Shown here: piece by piece, positions 40,298 through 52,354 of the stretch
Position numbering within the stretch: the first letter of the stretch is position 1
Layout of the letters: each line of letters begins with the position of its first letter
Assembly: GCF_002234675.1 (NCBI RefSeq)
Contig: NC_019868.2
Span: forward strand, 19,686,743-19,750,742
Length of the DNA stretch: 64,000 bases
Direction: 5' to 3'
Source: Oryzias latipes
Taxonomy: Eukaryota; Chordata; Actinopteri; Beloniformes; Adrianichthyidae
Notes under the pieces: generated by a model
Database searches by the model: none
Seen by the model: only the letters and a program-made list of their open reading frames with translations
What the model was told of the DNA's origin: nothing
Translations under genes and position numbers: made by a program

Positions 40298-43200
40298 ATG
40301 GAAGGTAAAGGTCCATATCGTATCTACGATCCAGGCGGGAGTGAGGTTAAAGCCCGGGAGGATGCTGTGGGGGGAAGCAGCTATCGACAGCTGCTGGAGG
40401 AGAACAGCATACTGAGGGAGCGAATGAAGGGACTAAAAAGTTTAGGTGAGTTCAAGGTGGCTATGATCGGAGGATCATTGCTCAACTGTGGGAGTTCACG
40501 TATGCCGAACATTGAGGACCTTCAGTGCTTTCCTCGCATCTATTTAAGATGTGGAACTGAAAATGGTTTCAAAACTTTTTTTTTTTTTACCCTAACTGGC
40601 AGGGGTAGGCATTATGGTCAACTTATCCAAAAACAGAAATGACGCTCTGGTGTAGGGAGATGTAGTTTAATGAATTATTATAACTTTAGCTCAATTTTGC
40701 ACTCTAACAACTTAATGCACGCGTTTAACTGATTCAATGTAAGCCACAACCAACTGAAGTTGATCTATTTTAGCAGTGATTCTGTGACACAATGTCGTTG
40801 ACCTTTTGAAAATTCAGGCGTAAACATTAGGATTTTTAAAAAATATTTCTGAAACTTTTCAGGTGATTTATTGGAGGAGTCTCAGTCCGAGGCGTCGAGG
40901 CTCAGGCAGCGAGTGGAGGAACTTGTGAGAGACAACGAAGCCTTAAAGTCCTCCAGCTTTGCTGCGAGCCTGTGCATGGGAGGGCCAGTTCACACTGACA
41001 CACAAAGTAAGTGCCATAGAATTCATGTCAGTGGAGAGTTTCATTTCGCAAGACCCAATTTTCAATTTGTGAATTGAAACTTATTGCGTTAGCTGTTTTT
41101 TAAGAGTAATTTGCACCCCCCTTTTAATTTATTTTTTTTCTTTTGATCGTTGATATTGAATTTTTCCAGGTAAACTCTGCTTATACCCAACTCCAGAGAA
41201 AGAGGAACAGCCAAGCTGTTTAGGGAGAACACTTCAGCCTGAAAAGCCAAGTGTAAGTATGTTGTTTATTTCATACCCCCAGTAAAATTGTATTAAACTA
41301 CATATGCCTGTCATTTTCCATCCTTAATTTTTTTTACAAACGTCTTTTTTTTTTCTCTTTACAGGAGGCCTTATCGGAGTTTGAGGTGGTGAATTTAGAG
41401 AGAAAAAACTCAGACGCCTTGGCTGTAGGTACCATATTCAAAATTTCAAACTTTATTGTCAGTTCTTAAATGTCCCTGGGATTTTTACAAAAGTTTATTG
41501 CTGTTCGTTTTAGCCTTTGAACTAACAGGTGATTTATTGAGGATATTTACAGCCTGATCTATTTATGTCTCTTACAGCAACATTGGGAATTCTTTACCGG
41601 TGTGTTGACTCACCAACAACTCAATGCTGGTAGCTCCACACTGAGTCAGTTCAGGGAAGGTCCAGGATTATTACTAACTAGAAGTGCTTCATTCAAACTA
41701 CATCCCAGTATATATATTTTTAAATAGGGCAGTTACCATCACTACATACATGTTAAAACTACTCTTTATTTGACCTCACTATCCTAAAAAAAGCCTCAAA
41801 ATCTATATTTGTCTTTTTAAATGTACTTGTTTAGCAAACTGGAACTTGATGCAAACTCAACAGGACAAACAAGTTTGAAGTTTCTATAGAAATCGTTTGT
41901 CATTTTCCATAGAAACAAACACGGTGGTGACTCTTACTGAAGGTTAATTGTCTTACAAGGCAATTGTAAGGCCGCCCACCCAGTTACAGAGGATGACTGT
42001 TGCTTTACCTTTGTGGTTATCTCCAGGTCGGGACAGTGGTAGGAGCGCCCCCTCTTCTTCCTCTGGAGAACAACGAGCTAGCGAGCCAGCTGAAGAGACT
42101 TGAGAGCTCTTTCAGCATTTTTGCAGAAGAGTCCAACCCAAATCAGCTGCTGGCTCACCTTGGCCGTATGGCCGTGGAATTTCACCATCTCTCCTCTAAA
42201 GTCCAGAAGAATGAGCAAAGGACCTCCCTCCTACAGGTATGTTGTAAAACAAGTATGGTGAAAGAAAGCCTTACTTGGTTTGGGTCTACGAGCCAATGGC
42301 TTTCAGTAGCTGCGGTTACATGGACTAAAGTAATCGGAATAAACGCCTGATCAGAATAAGAATGCGTCATGTAAACAGGCCCTTTGGAATACTCTGCCTC
42401 GATGAGACCTATTCACATCAAAATATCCTTCTGATCAAGATAGGTGGTTTTTGCTGATTGTTGATCCGATCGTGGTGCATATAAACAGTTTATTCCAACT
42501 GTGGGTCATTGCTGCTCTGGCTTTTACGTCATGCATGGACGGTTTGGTACTTCAGAGAAGGCTTTGGAGCGCGAACAGGACCGGCCGGCTGCTCCGTGCG
42601 AGAGAACCATGTCTCTGAGCAGAGCTAGCGGACTTGTAGCTTCGTGTTAGCAGGCAAGGGAAGGGTGCTTTGTTACGGTGTGCGCTCTGGAGGAGGCTTC
42701 GGACTGTAGTCCGTCTCGCTGCTCTGCGTCACCGAGCTGCCGGACTCGGGAGAACCATGTCTCTGGGGAGTGCTCCCTAGCAGAGGAGCGGCTTTGGGAC
42801 GGTGTGTATTGAATGTGGAAATGCCGCTCCGCGCAGTCCTGAGGAACCGTGTAAACAATCATATGAATTTGTGTTTCCAATCGTGTCGAGACAAAATAAA
42901 GGCAGATGTTATTCCCACATATTTACATGCAGCCGAGATGCACATTACGGCATTGAACGCACGGATTAAGTGCATTCAAGGCTAAATGTTGTTGTTGGCA
43001 CGTATTAACCTAACCTTAACCCTTCTTCCGGGTCTGTGAAGAATAAAGCACTGGCTGCACACATTTAGAAATTATGAGCAAACAGGCCCTTAATAATATT
43101 CATAACAATAATTAAAGCAACTTTAGAAGATCATCTCGCTTTATGCTGCAGCTTTGTTTGTTTACAACGGAACTCGCTATTCTTCTTTTACTGCCATTTC

Positions 43201-46200
43201 CGTTATTTTAGATAGCTCCACATATTGATTTATACCGATTTAAAGGGTGGCGTATGTATACGTTTATTATAATCGGATGCAGTTTTTCTCGGTCCATGTG
43301 CACAGTTCAATTCTAATCTGATCTTTGATCTGATCTAGGCCTGCACAATATACCGCAAATTTATCGTTATCGCAAAATCAAGCTGTGCAATATGCATACC
43401 GCAAAAGACAGCAAAAATCGCAATAAATGATTACCTTAAATGTGCTAAAACAAACTCATGGCAGCTTGAAATATTGAACAAATGAAATAAATCCCTTTAT
43501 GCATTTAACCAATCGGAAGGACCCGTTTACGTTTTTGGTCAATCAGATGAGCCCTTTTATGTTTGATGTTTGCCTCCTACGTCGACAAGGGTCATTTGGG
43601 GTATAATTTTTAAACTGTTGCAGTGAAATGGAAATGATGTTTTTGTTTTTTTTGCTATTTGTTTATATACCGCAATTTATATCGTTATCGCAATATTAAT
43701 TACCAATATCGCATATCGCGAGTTTTCCTCATATCGTGCAGCCCTAATCCGATCAAAGACATTTTGCACATGTAACCGCAGCTATTGATGTTCAAAATGA
43801 ATATGAAACAGATTGTTGCATATAGATGTTTAGCAACTTTTTCAATATTTTAGATTTCATGTAGAAAATGTTGATTTTTTTTTGTTTGTTTGTTTATAAA
43901 GGACAATTATTACAAACATAAATTTTGACATTTTCTCCAGCTACTATTATTAGTTGTTGCATGCAGTGGCCCGAGTAAGCCGGCCACTGCATCACAAACC
44001 AAAAAACCGCAGCTGCAGGTAATCAACACTTCCAGTTTAAGTCTGACTAGAAATCCGATGACTTCATTAAACTGTCTAGCACATTTGGTAATGTCAAACA
44101 ACTAGAGGTTCTTTACAACATTGAAGAGGATTTTTAATTTTGATTTTTTTTAAATTGCAAGGCTCACTAAGTGCATCACTCCCAAGTTACTGAAACTGTT
44201 TATTTTATAATAACTCGAATCCTTTTTATTGTGTTTTTAAATGGATGAAATAAAGTGGTTCTCTTTTAAAGTCTGTTTGTTCAAAAGCCCAATTCAGTGT
44301 GATTCAAAATGCTCGCTTTTATGTGCAAAAGTCAGAACAGTTGTGTAGAGTTTTGCTGTTGTGATCATTTTGGCTTCTTCTGGTGTAGACTCTCTGTGAG
44401 CAGCTCAGACAAGAGAACAATGAACTGAGAAAGAAAATGGAAGAAGATCATCATATCAGGAATCGAGACCTGGAACAGCTGAGGTTATTTTTCTTTCTTC
44501 TCGTTTAGCGTTACCCTGGTTTTGTATTGTCTCAAGAGAAAATACAGTAAAATACAGATTTTACAGTGCCCCCCCCCCCCCCCCCGATAAAAAAGCAGTA
44601 AAATCTGTCCTTCATTATCTACTAACTGTATCAAATGCGTCATTCTCCTCAACAGGTCTATTTCTAGCGATGACAGTGTGGGAATGCTACTTAAAAAAAT
44701 GCCCAACAATGGGGATTCTTTCCTTTGCCATAATGAAAGCTGGCCTTATTTTCACTTTTAATGGAGGGTTATTCCAGCGCTTTCTTTCTCTCCACGCACC
44801 CTGGGTGTTGTAGGTTCTTCCCGATGGACATTGATAAACAAACCGTAAAAGCGGCCGTTCACGCTATCATTTTCACTTTCTAACTGGTAACAGGCAGGAG
44901 AACCAGAAGCTCAAGGAACTGGTCACAGGCGGATCGGCGGTTGCTTCAGCCATGTCGCCGTCTGATACCGAGAGTTCAGAGGCCAAAGACGAGCCAGTTA
45001 AGGAGGAATCTGTTGCTGTCCGACCCAAAATGGAGGCGACTACACCGCAAAAGGTGATTTTAATTACATGACAATGTCATTCTTGATACGACCTCTCCAA
45101 ATAGAGAAGTGGAGTGTTGTTGTGGATTTAGGAACTTTTTTGTGACACCCCCCCTCTCTACAGAGTGGAAAAGCAGCAGAGAAAACCCCAGCAAAACCAT
45201 GTGACATAGAGACCTATGAGAAGAAGATCCGGCTTTTGGAGAAGCAAAGAAAGGATGTGAGTCTGAACTGGCATTTTTTGGTTTCTGCTCATCTTCTATT
45301 TTTTTGTTTTGTGCCACTTGGGACAGTGGCTCTGCCTGTTGTTTTTCCACGTGCTCACCGCTCGTCTCGTTTTGCGGTGCTGCTCACAGGTTCTGGAGGT
45401 GAACAAGCAGTGGGACATTCAGTGGAACTCCATGAGGTCACAGTTTGAGCAGAAGGTACAGCAATGACTTTGCAGCTGCAATGACGAGTGTGGGAAGGCC
45501 TAAGGTTGCTCTCAAATACATTCACGGTCTAAATTCCTGTTTAAAAGAGTTTTTAAACTGTTGAGCCCTTTTGTTCAAATTTAACCCTCATGACTGATAA
45601 ATCCATCAATAATTCTTTACATTTTATTTGAGCAAAAAATAAGCTTTTATTTTGCGAGAAAGCCTCAAGACTTGCTTTAAAATTTTATTAAAGCAAAAGA
45701 TCTGGAAATCTAGATTGAAAATTTAGAATATTCTTTAAATAGATTCCCTTCATACCAAAAATATATAAAAAAATATTTATAGTTTAAAACGAGCACAGTT
45801 TAGTGGCTTTCCATCACACGCATTTTAGTTCACTCAATTTTAGTTAGCCATAGTCTCAATCTAGTATTTTCTTGTATTACAGTAACTGTCAGTCATAATA
45901 ACACATTATGATGACGACAAACGAAGGTATTTTTAGATTGTTCTTCAGGTTTTTGCGTTGCATTACTCATGGAACAGGCTAAATATAAAGCAAACTGAAA
46001 GCAAACTGACTATTTCTTTTACGATTAAAGCCAACATTTTTTTTCAAAATCCCGTTTTGAGAAACATCCGTTTTTGTAGTTTGTGTGCACCTGTTGGCAG
46101 TGATACAACTGCATGTCCTTTTTTCTTTTTCTTTTTTCTTCTTCATTGTGCTTGTCCAGTGGAAAAGGTGCAATCTTGCAATAGCTTTCTGTCTCAATAT

Positions 46201-49200
46201 ACTCACCACAAGGTCTGTCAAAGCCTTCCGCGAGAATTCCCCTCACCTACCCGCTGACTTCCTGCTGTGGTGCAGTCAGAGGGCAGCAAAGACGCACTCG
46301 CACTCACACACCTGCTTTTGCGCGCACCCACAAAATTTTGAACATGCTCACGCTTTGTTGAGACAGGGACAGCGTGCAGGGCTGGGTTTAAACCGCGCAA
46401 TCCTAGATGTATCAATTTGCGTCATTAGGTTCGATCATATTTGACACAAAAACAACTGCTTGTGCGCAAAACTGCATGTGTGTTGTTGTTTCTGCGGCTC
46501 GGTTTGTAACTTTTCTTCTGTTTGAACACACGCATCCATCGATGTTTATCTTAACCAGATAGCTTTTATCTCCGGCAACTTTTTTAAAATTTGTGTAAGT
46601 GATAATAATTCCATCCACATGTGATCCGCTCTCATCAGCTGGATGCTTCACCTCCTTTCAGATTACAGACCTCAGACAACGACTGGCTGAGTCTCAGAAA
46701 ACTGTGCTTGAGCTGGAGGCTGAGCGAGAGCAGAGGCAGCGTGACTATGACAAGAAGCTGCTGCTGGCTAAGTCCAAGATTGAAAATGTACAGGTGAGGG
46801 TACCAAGAACCTGGTTTCAGAAATGTAACATGATTTCAGAAACATTCAGGAAACAAAAAAAAAACAAAAAACCTTTCAACATTTTGGTTGTATCTGACTC
46901 AGGGGGAAAAGGAGTGTTTAAACTCTGAGACAACTGAGCTCAAGCAGAAGGTGCGCTACCTGCAGGATCAGCTGCTGCCCCTCAGCAAGCAAAGGGAGTA
47001 CCAGGAGAAGGAGATCCAGCGCCTCAACAGGGTGGGTGTGGAGAATTGGCTTCCACAACTCTACAGTTCAACTATTCCTCTGTTTGTGTAAAGTTTCTTT
47101 CTTATTTTTGTCTTGCTCCAGGCCTTGGAGGAAGCCTTAAACCTTCACACGCCATCATCCTCACAACAACCTCCTGGTCAGAGTAACTTTGCAGATGCAG
47201 CCAATAATCTCAAAAAACAGGAACTACTAACTCAAATAGCCGTGCTAAAAGAGCAGGTGGGATCTCAAGTCGACCCTTTATGTTTAATAATAACCTTTCT
47301 GGCTCCTCGTGAAGCTGGTGGTGTGCAGGATTCTGCTCTGCAGAGCATCTTGGTTTATAGATGACGTGAAATTAGATGAGCATCTTTAGATCTGAAGTCC
47401 AATGGATGAACAAAATACTGTGAGTTGGAAACCAAACCGGACCACTTACCTTTCTCGTCTTTTTTTTTTGTCCAGGTGAAAATCTTTGAAGAAGACTTTA
47501 GAAAAGAAAGGAGTGATAGGGAACGGATGAATGAAGAAAAAGAAGATTTGAGGCGGCAAGTTGAGAGACTCCAGGGTCAGATTACGAATTTGACCAATCA
47601 GGCAAGTGGAATTACATCAAGTGACATAGTTGTTTTGTCTGTTTTGTAAAGAATCTCAGCTTTAGGTGCTTCAAAGACAGGAATTTGATTGGGTTTTGCT
47701 TTTTGCTCCAGCTGCATCAGGCGCAGAATGAGTGTCAGAGAGAACGTACGGAGCGATGTAAGCTGGAGAGACTCCAGATGCAGCATCACAAACAGGTACT
47801 GAATTCATGCGTGATGGGCTACTGTGAGCAATTACAATGAAAGAGGAGCAAAACCTTTAAATTGAACTGAAGAGAAGCACCACACTGCAGGAAAGTCTCT
47901 TAAACTAGTGACCCCTTGTGGTGAAATATGGTTTTACATGCCTGGCATGAAAAGATTTTTATTTTTTAATTTTTCTCTCACATGTACTTAAGAAAATATG
48001 TGAACATTTTCCATGTGTGTTTTTGTTGAAGAAAATGATGGCAGTTTCATAAAAGTCTTGACCAGAACACCCCAAACATTTTGGTCTCAACATTTCTGTG
48101 GCCTCTCCATTTGTGAAAATGATGTCTCGTGCTCCCAAAGAGCCCCTAAGTCAATATGATAAGACCGTCTTAAATTATGTTTAACATCAAGGGGGGAAAA
48201 ATATCAATTAATTAAAGAGGAAATTCAGTGATGAGAAAATTTGAGCCACAACCTTGGATCATATTATGGTTATCAAAGGATATACGGCACGTTTTTTTCC
48301 AACTGTACTTTTTGCTTTAATGTTTCTCATAGAAGAGTATTAGCATTATCCCCAAAAAAATGACCTGGTTTGAGATTTTGTGTAAAAACCCAAATGTTTT
48401 GAATCGCACTGTGGATTTATAATTTTTTTCGACTATTTATGACAGATTTAAGCGATCTCCATTTGTGATTGTCTTTTTAGTGAATAGAGTTCTTCCTTTT
48501 GGGAGGAAGAAAAGAGTTAACCCAGTACATTTTTTTTAGGTTCCACAAAGGCACTTGTCAGTATTATGTTTGCCTCACAAATTAATAATGTGCCATATCC
48601 AACACAGCTCATTTTTTCAACAACTACAATGTGTTAGGGAGATGAGAAATAGGATGAATTCACACATTTCCAGTCACATTTCCTTAGTAAAATCCAGGTT
48701 TGGGGGACCAGGTAGTGTAGGATTCACTAGCCAGCCCACGAGCCTCACTCCAGCTGGCTTCTTTGCAGTGCATCCGGGAATGGGCTCAGCCTTTACTCTC
48801 TTGAAGCAGGGCCGACATCTGCTGCCATGTGTGCGCCACAATGTGGCCGCGACAGTCTGATGAGAGCAGCAGCTGTGAACTTAACCGGGGATCACATGTG
48901 CTACCTATGATCCCTCATAGGGGCAGCAGCAGGAAAGAGGTGCCTCAGATCCCGCTTCAGGCTCAGTGAACGGCCCGCTGAGCCCTCCCTACTGTGGTCC
49001 CTTTGTGCAGGTGGGAACGCAGGGCCTTGAGGGCTGGCCTATACACTTCCCTCCCCGGATGCCCAATGCAGCGGGCGCCACAGCAGCAGCCACCGCAGCT
49101 CCACCCCCTGCTAGAGACTTCCAGCCTGTTAACCCGGTAAGGGTGCTTTAAAGCCCCCCCCAGCCTTCTCTGGAGTGTCTCTGTTTCACTGAAGAAACAA

Positions 49201-50534
49201 GGCTCCATTTTTCCTTTCACCTAAAGCCTCCTTAACTACTCCTAGCAGCACCTGTACATTCAATAGCCCTTATAAGTTTACAGCAAAGACAAAAAGACGC
49301 CTGACTTCGACTGCCGGCAACGATTGGAATTTCTGCTGAAAAGGTGATTTGTCTTTCTTCAGGGTTTTCCATGGCAGATGTCTTTCCCTCAACCCCGAGG
49401 GGCCAGGGCAGTGGGAGAAAGTTCAAGACCTCCACCAGAGAACACAGGTAATTCAAATCAATAAAAACACACACCTTTTATGGATCAGGTTTATGTGCAA
49501 CAGGATCGTACGGTTTTTCATTTAATTGACAAATGTAAACCATTTAACACTGGCGATGTCACCGGTGACACCTAAATAGCACAAACCCTAACTCTAAAGC
49601 TACGTTCACACCGCCCTCGGCAACTGGCGTTCAAGCGGCCCCTTTCGATGAGAAGCCTACGTAAACGCCTGTGAAACCCGCATGACGGGCTTCCACAAGT
49701 CCGTTCTCAGGCTCTACGTACAAACCGACGCTGAAAGTGAATCCAGCTGAGCTTTCCACAACTGAACTTGGACCATTCGGGGACTCGGATTTGGTAGTGA
49801 TGTGTGGATAGCGTCCTTTTCACAACACGAAATGCCAACTGTTGTAAACATGATCATGAAGGAATAAATTAATAATTGCTGTTTACGGCTGCAATTACAT
49901 GACACCAAGATGGACATTTCTAGGAACAGAGATGTGAAGAGGAAAAGCCTGGAGGCAAGATGGTGGCTGACAGGCGCAAGTTTACAGTTGGAAGAAGAAA
50001 AAGAAGAAGCCCCTCCCTGCTTGTCCAGTGTAAACGCCATGGGCGCCATGCACGCTCAAGAAACTGTGGACGTAGCTTTTTATGTCTAAAACTTTTCTGA
50101 CGCGCAGAAAAGCGGCTTTTTAATTCGGCTTTAGAATGATATGCAATACATTACTAATGCAACATGTTGCATAACGCTTTTCTCTGCGACAGAAGCAGCT
50201 TATTTACCTTTAATTCTGTAAAGAGCTGCATTTCTGCCCTTCAGAATCACATTAATTGCATAAACGGTTGAAGAGTTACGGTCGTCAAAAGGATGTAAAA
50301 CTTTAGGCAGAAGGGTTCAAATTGATTGTATTTAGTTATGTACAATCAATCCCAGAATAGATGTTATTTTCTATTTCCAAACATTAAACAGTTACCATGG
50401 AGATTGTAGTGGGATGTGAGGCTTCCTGTTTATCATTTTGTTGTCTGCTCGTTCCAGATCAGTCATCAACAGCTGCAGCAGCGACAGTGTTTGTCAAAAG
50501 GGAGAGACAGAACATAGACCCCGGAAAGCACTAA
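40298..50534 (+). CDS. tnip1: TNFAIP3-interacting protein 1 (ABIN1), 680 aa
   Basis: Seventeen coding exons: 40298-40445, 40863-41006, 41170-41252, 41365-41424, 42027-42236, 44389-44483, 44894-45053, 45164-45256, 45390-45455, 46662-46793, 46903-47031, 47122-47256, 47476-47601, 47712-47795, 48921-49136, 49363-49447, 50458-50534. All phases fit; 680 residues (human 636). It is a cytoplasmic adaptor that binds polyubiquitin and A20 and restrains NF-kB and cell-death signalling. The start MEGKGPYRIYDPGG matches human MEGRGPYRIYDPGG. Most of the protein is coiled coil. NEQRTSLLQTLCEQLRQEN (about 205-225) is ABIN-conserved. The ubiquitin-binding UBAN region (about 375-480) has KVRYLQDQLLPL and QREYQEKEIQRLNRALEEAL. 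VKIFEEDFRKERSDRERMNE follows. The C-terminal 125 residues are Pro/Ala-rich and diverge from mammals. Intron 47602-47711 has a GC donor. Confidence 0.95.
41425..42026. other. tnip1 intron 41425-42026
   Basis: Nothing recognised beyond AT-rich sequence and a short TA run near 41710. Confidence 0.4.
42307..43784. mobile_element. MITE with perfect 16-bp inverted ends (outer element)
   Basis: TAGCTGCGGTTACATG at 42307-42322 is perfectly inverted as CATGTAACCGCAGCTA at 43769-43784. TA at each end may be a TA target duplication, which would fit a Tc1/mariner-like origin; other superfamilies cannot be excluded. It lies in tnip1 intron 42237-44388. It is interrupted by a second element at 43336-43746. 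Confidence 0.8.
43336..43746. mobile_element. hAT-like MITE nested in the outer MITE
   Basis: The left end is TAGGCCTGCACAATAT and the right end, reverse-complemented, TAGGGCTGCACGATAT. The interior is rich in ATCGTTATCGCAA and CGCAATTTAT motifs, a very common fish repeat. Flanks ATCTGATC (43328-43335) and ATCCGATC (43747-43754) match at 7 of 8 positions, an 8-bp hAT-style duplication. Confidence 0.85.
45456..46661. other. tnip1 intron 45456-46661
   Basis: No repeat family identified. It contains short pyrimidine runs near 46119-46143 and a CA-rich stretch near 46300. Confidence 0.4.
47796..48920. other. tnip1 intron 47796-48920
   Basis: No exon recognised. The exon after it was placed at 48921 (acceptor CCTCATAG) because this gives a phase-0 join and continuous protein. 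A later acceptor at 49011 (TTTGTGCAG) is also phase 0 and could be used alternatively. Confidence 0.5.
49596..50080. mobile_element. MITE-like repeat in the last tnip1 intron
   Basis: AAAGCTACGTTCACA at the left and TGTGGACGTAGCTTT at the right form an inverted repeat matching at 14 of 15 positions. The interior is CpG-rich compared with the surrounding intron. No clear target duplication was seen. Confidence 0.6.
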
Positions 50535-51960
50535 AGCATCACCATAACCTCCTGATGGAGTCTGGGTAGTAGCATGAAATCAGTTTGTTTTTGAGTTGAC
50601 AAGGTGTGATTGACCATATAATTTTCCTACTGAACTGTAGATATCCTATTGTAATGTTGTTTATACTTGCGTTTTATAAGGCTATTTGTGACACTTCGCT
50701 ATTCCGAATATATACATGAAACATTATTTAGATTTTTTTATCTGGGGAAAAAGAAATCCTTTGTTAAATATGTTGGAATACTGTCGAGAAAAACAGACCC
50801 TTTTTTTGTGATGGCTTCTCTGCAAGTGCGTAACAACTTGACATTTAGTTGACTTGTAGGGTTACGGCGAGCCACGCCACCCCCCCCCCCCCCAAAAAAA
50901 AAAAAAAAAAAACAAAAAAAGAAAAAGGCTAAGCAAACATATACTCATTCCACATGAGTGATTCTATTGATACACTGAATTATAGATTTTTGCAATGTGA
51001 ATGTTGATTGATTTTCAAGGATTTATACAGTGCCATCAATGTTATAGAAATGTCCAATATGTGTAACTGTTCAAAAGTGGTTGTTGAAATACAAAACGTT
51101 TGGGAGCTGAAATTTTTGATGGTATCATACCAAAAAAACATGATTGTGGTTACTAATCATTTATTTATAATCTGCTGTTTTTGATAGTTGCATTGACTAA
51201 GTGTAAATCATTGTCTTTAGTAACGCTGTTCTTTCTATGTTGTTAGTGTAATCCCAATATATTGTAGCTATTGACATTGTATGTTTGTATCAGACATATT
51301 ACACAATGCACAGTACATACAGATTTTTTTTTTCCCCCCATGATAATGGACCTAATCTCATTAAACAACACTTCTACTTGGTTTGACCACTCATTCTGAT
51401 ATTTCCACTCTTTACCATGTCCCATCTATTCTGCAGTTTTACCTGCAAAACCCACCTGGTCCACCAGAGACCCACCGAAGGACGGGGGTTCGATTTGTTA
51501 CTGAATGTGCCCCCCACCCTCGTGTGTTAGAGCGGTGCAAAGGTCTCTCTGCCATCATGTCTGGCTTCACTTTCTGTCCTCATTGATAACCAGCACGTCA
51601 CACCATGCAGACGAACCTGCAGAAATGCTGTAACGGAGCGCAGGCCTGACTGCTGGATCCACACGTTGAGGTTACACACACACACACAAAAGAAAATGGA
51701 CCCATCAGCCAGATGAAGGGCTACAAAATGTGTGGTTTTTACTCCGAAAATGCTTATTTTTGGTTTCGCTAATTAAAAAAAAGGAACAACACCTTACCAT
51801 GAGACATTACCATACTTGCACTTTTGAAAGGTATACTGTAACTACTGGCAGTTTCCCAAGGTTTTTAGTCTTTTTATTATTATTTTTTTTCTGTTCTTTG
51901 CACTATAGGCAAAAAGCACATGTGAGACTTTTTTGTATTTGACTTGCTTAATAAATTTAT
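50535..51960 (+). other. tnip1: tnip1 3' UTR
   Basis: Runs from the stop codon to the poly(A) signal. It contains an adjoining C run and A run at 50879-50910, a (CA)n stretch at about 51676-51688, and no continuing reading frame. Confidence 0.6.
51950..51955 (+). terminator. tnip1: tnip1 poly(A) signal
   Basis: AATAAA followed by T-rich sequence, about 1.4 kb after the stop codon. It faces the gpx3 signal at 52103-52108. Confidence 0.6.
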
Positions 51961-52102
51961 TCTAAATGTGTTGTTTTAATGTTACGCTTCTTCTTCCCTT
52001 TTTCATTTAGTGACAGACGAAATGAACCTTTGGGATTTTCACACAGCTGTAAAAATGCTTTTGTGTTAAGAAAGGTTTGCACACCAGGGTGGTTTTCTGT
52101 GA

Positions 52103-52108
52103 TTTATT
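52103..52108 (-). terminator. gpx3: gpx3 poly(A) signal
   Basis: The minus strand reads AATAAA (plus TTTATT), about 120 bases beyond the SECIS-like hairpin and 250 beyond the stop codon. Confidence 0.6.
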
Positions 52109-52227
52109 CCATGTAATGAACATTCGGACCGTCATGGCTGACGGATTCTGGCATTTGGGAAGAGGACGTGTCTCTGTGGGATGGCAGGGCAGCCTGAATG
52201 CACTGAAAAGCTGGCCTGAACCCCAGA

Positions 52228-52274
52228 CTCCGAGGAGGCTCCGCAGACGTTCTGCTTTCAAGCCTCCTCTTCAT
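52228..52274 (-). promoter_or_regulatory. gpx3: SECIS-like element in the gpx3 3' UTR
   Basis: On the minus strand: ATGA (52274-52271), A, GAGGAGGCT (52269-52261), TGAAA, a small apical hairpin GCAGA-ACG-TCTGC, GG, AGCCTCCTC (52240-52232), then GGAG with the GA of the quartet. The main helix is 9 bp and perfect. An unpaired A run precedes the extra apical stem, the form 2 SECIS layout. It starts 81 bases after the stop codon. A SECIS is needed in eukaryotes to read UGA as selenocysteine, and this gene has such a UGA. Confidence 0.85.
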
Positions 52275-52354
52275 TCAACCTGCCCCCTTCATTTACCAGA
52301 AACTGCCCTACATGGTGTCTAAAATCTACCGTGCACCTACTACAATGAAATCAC

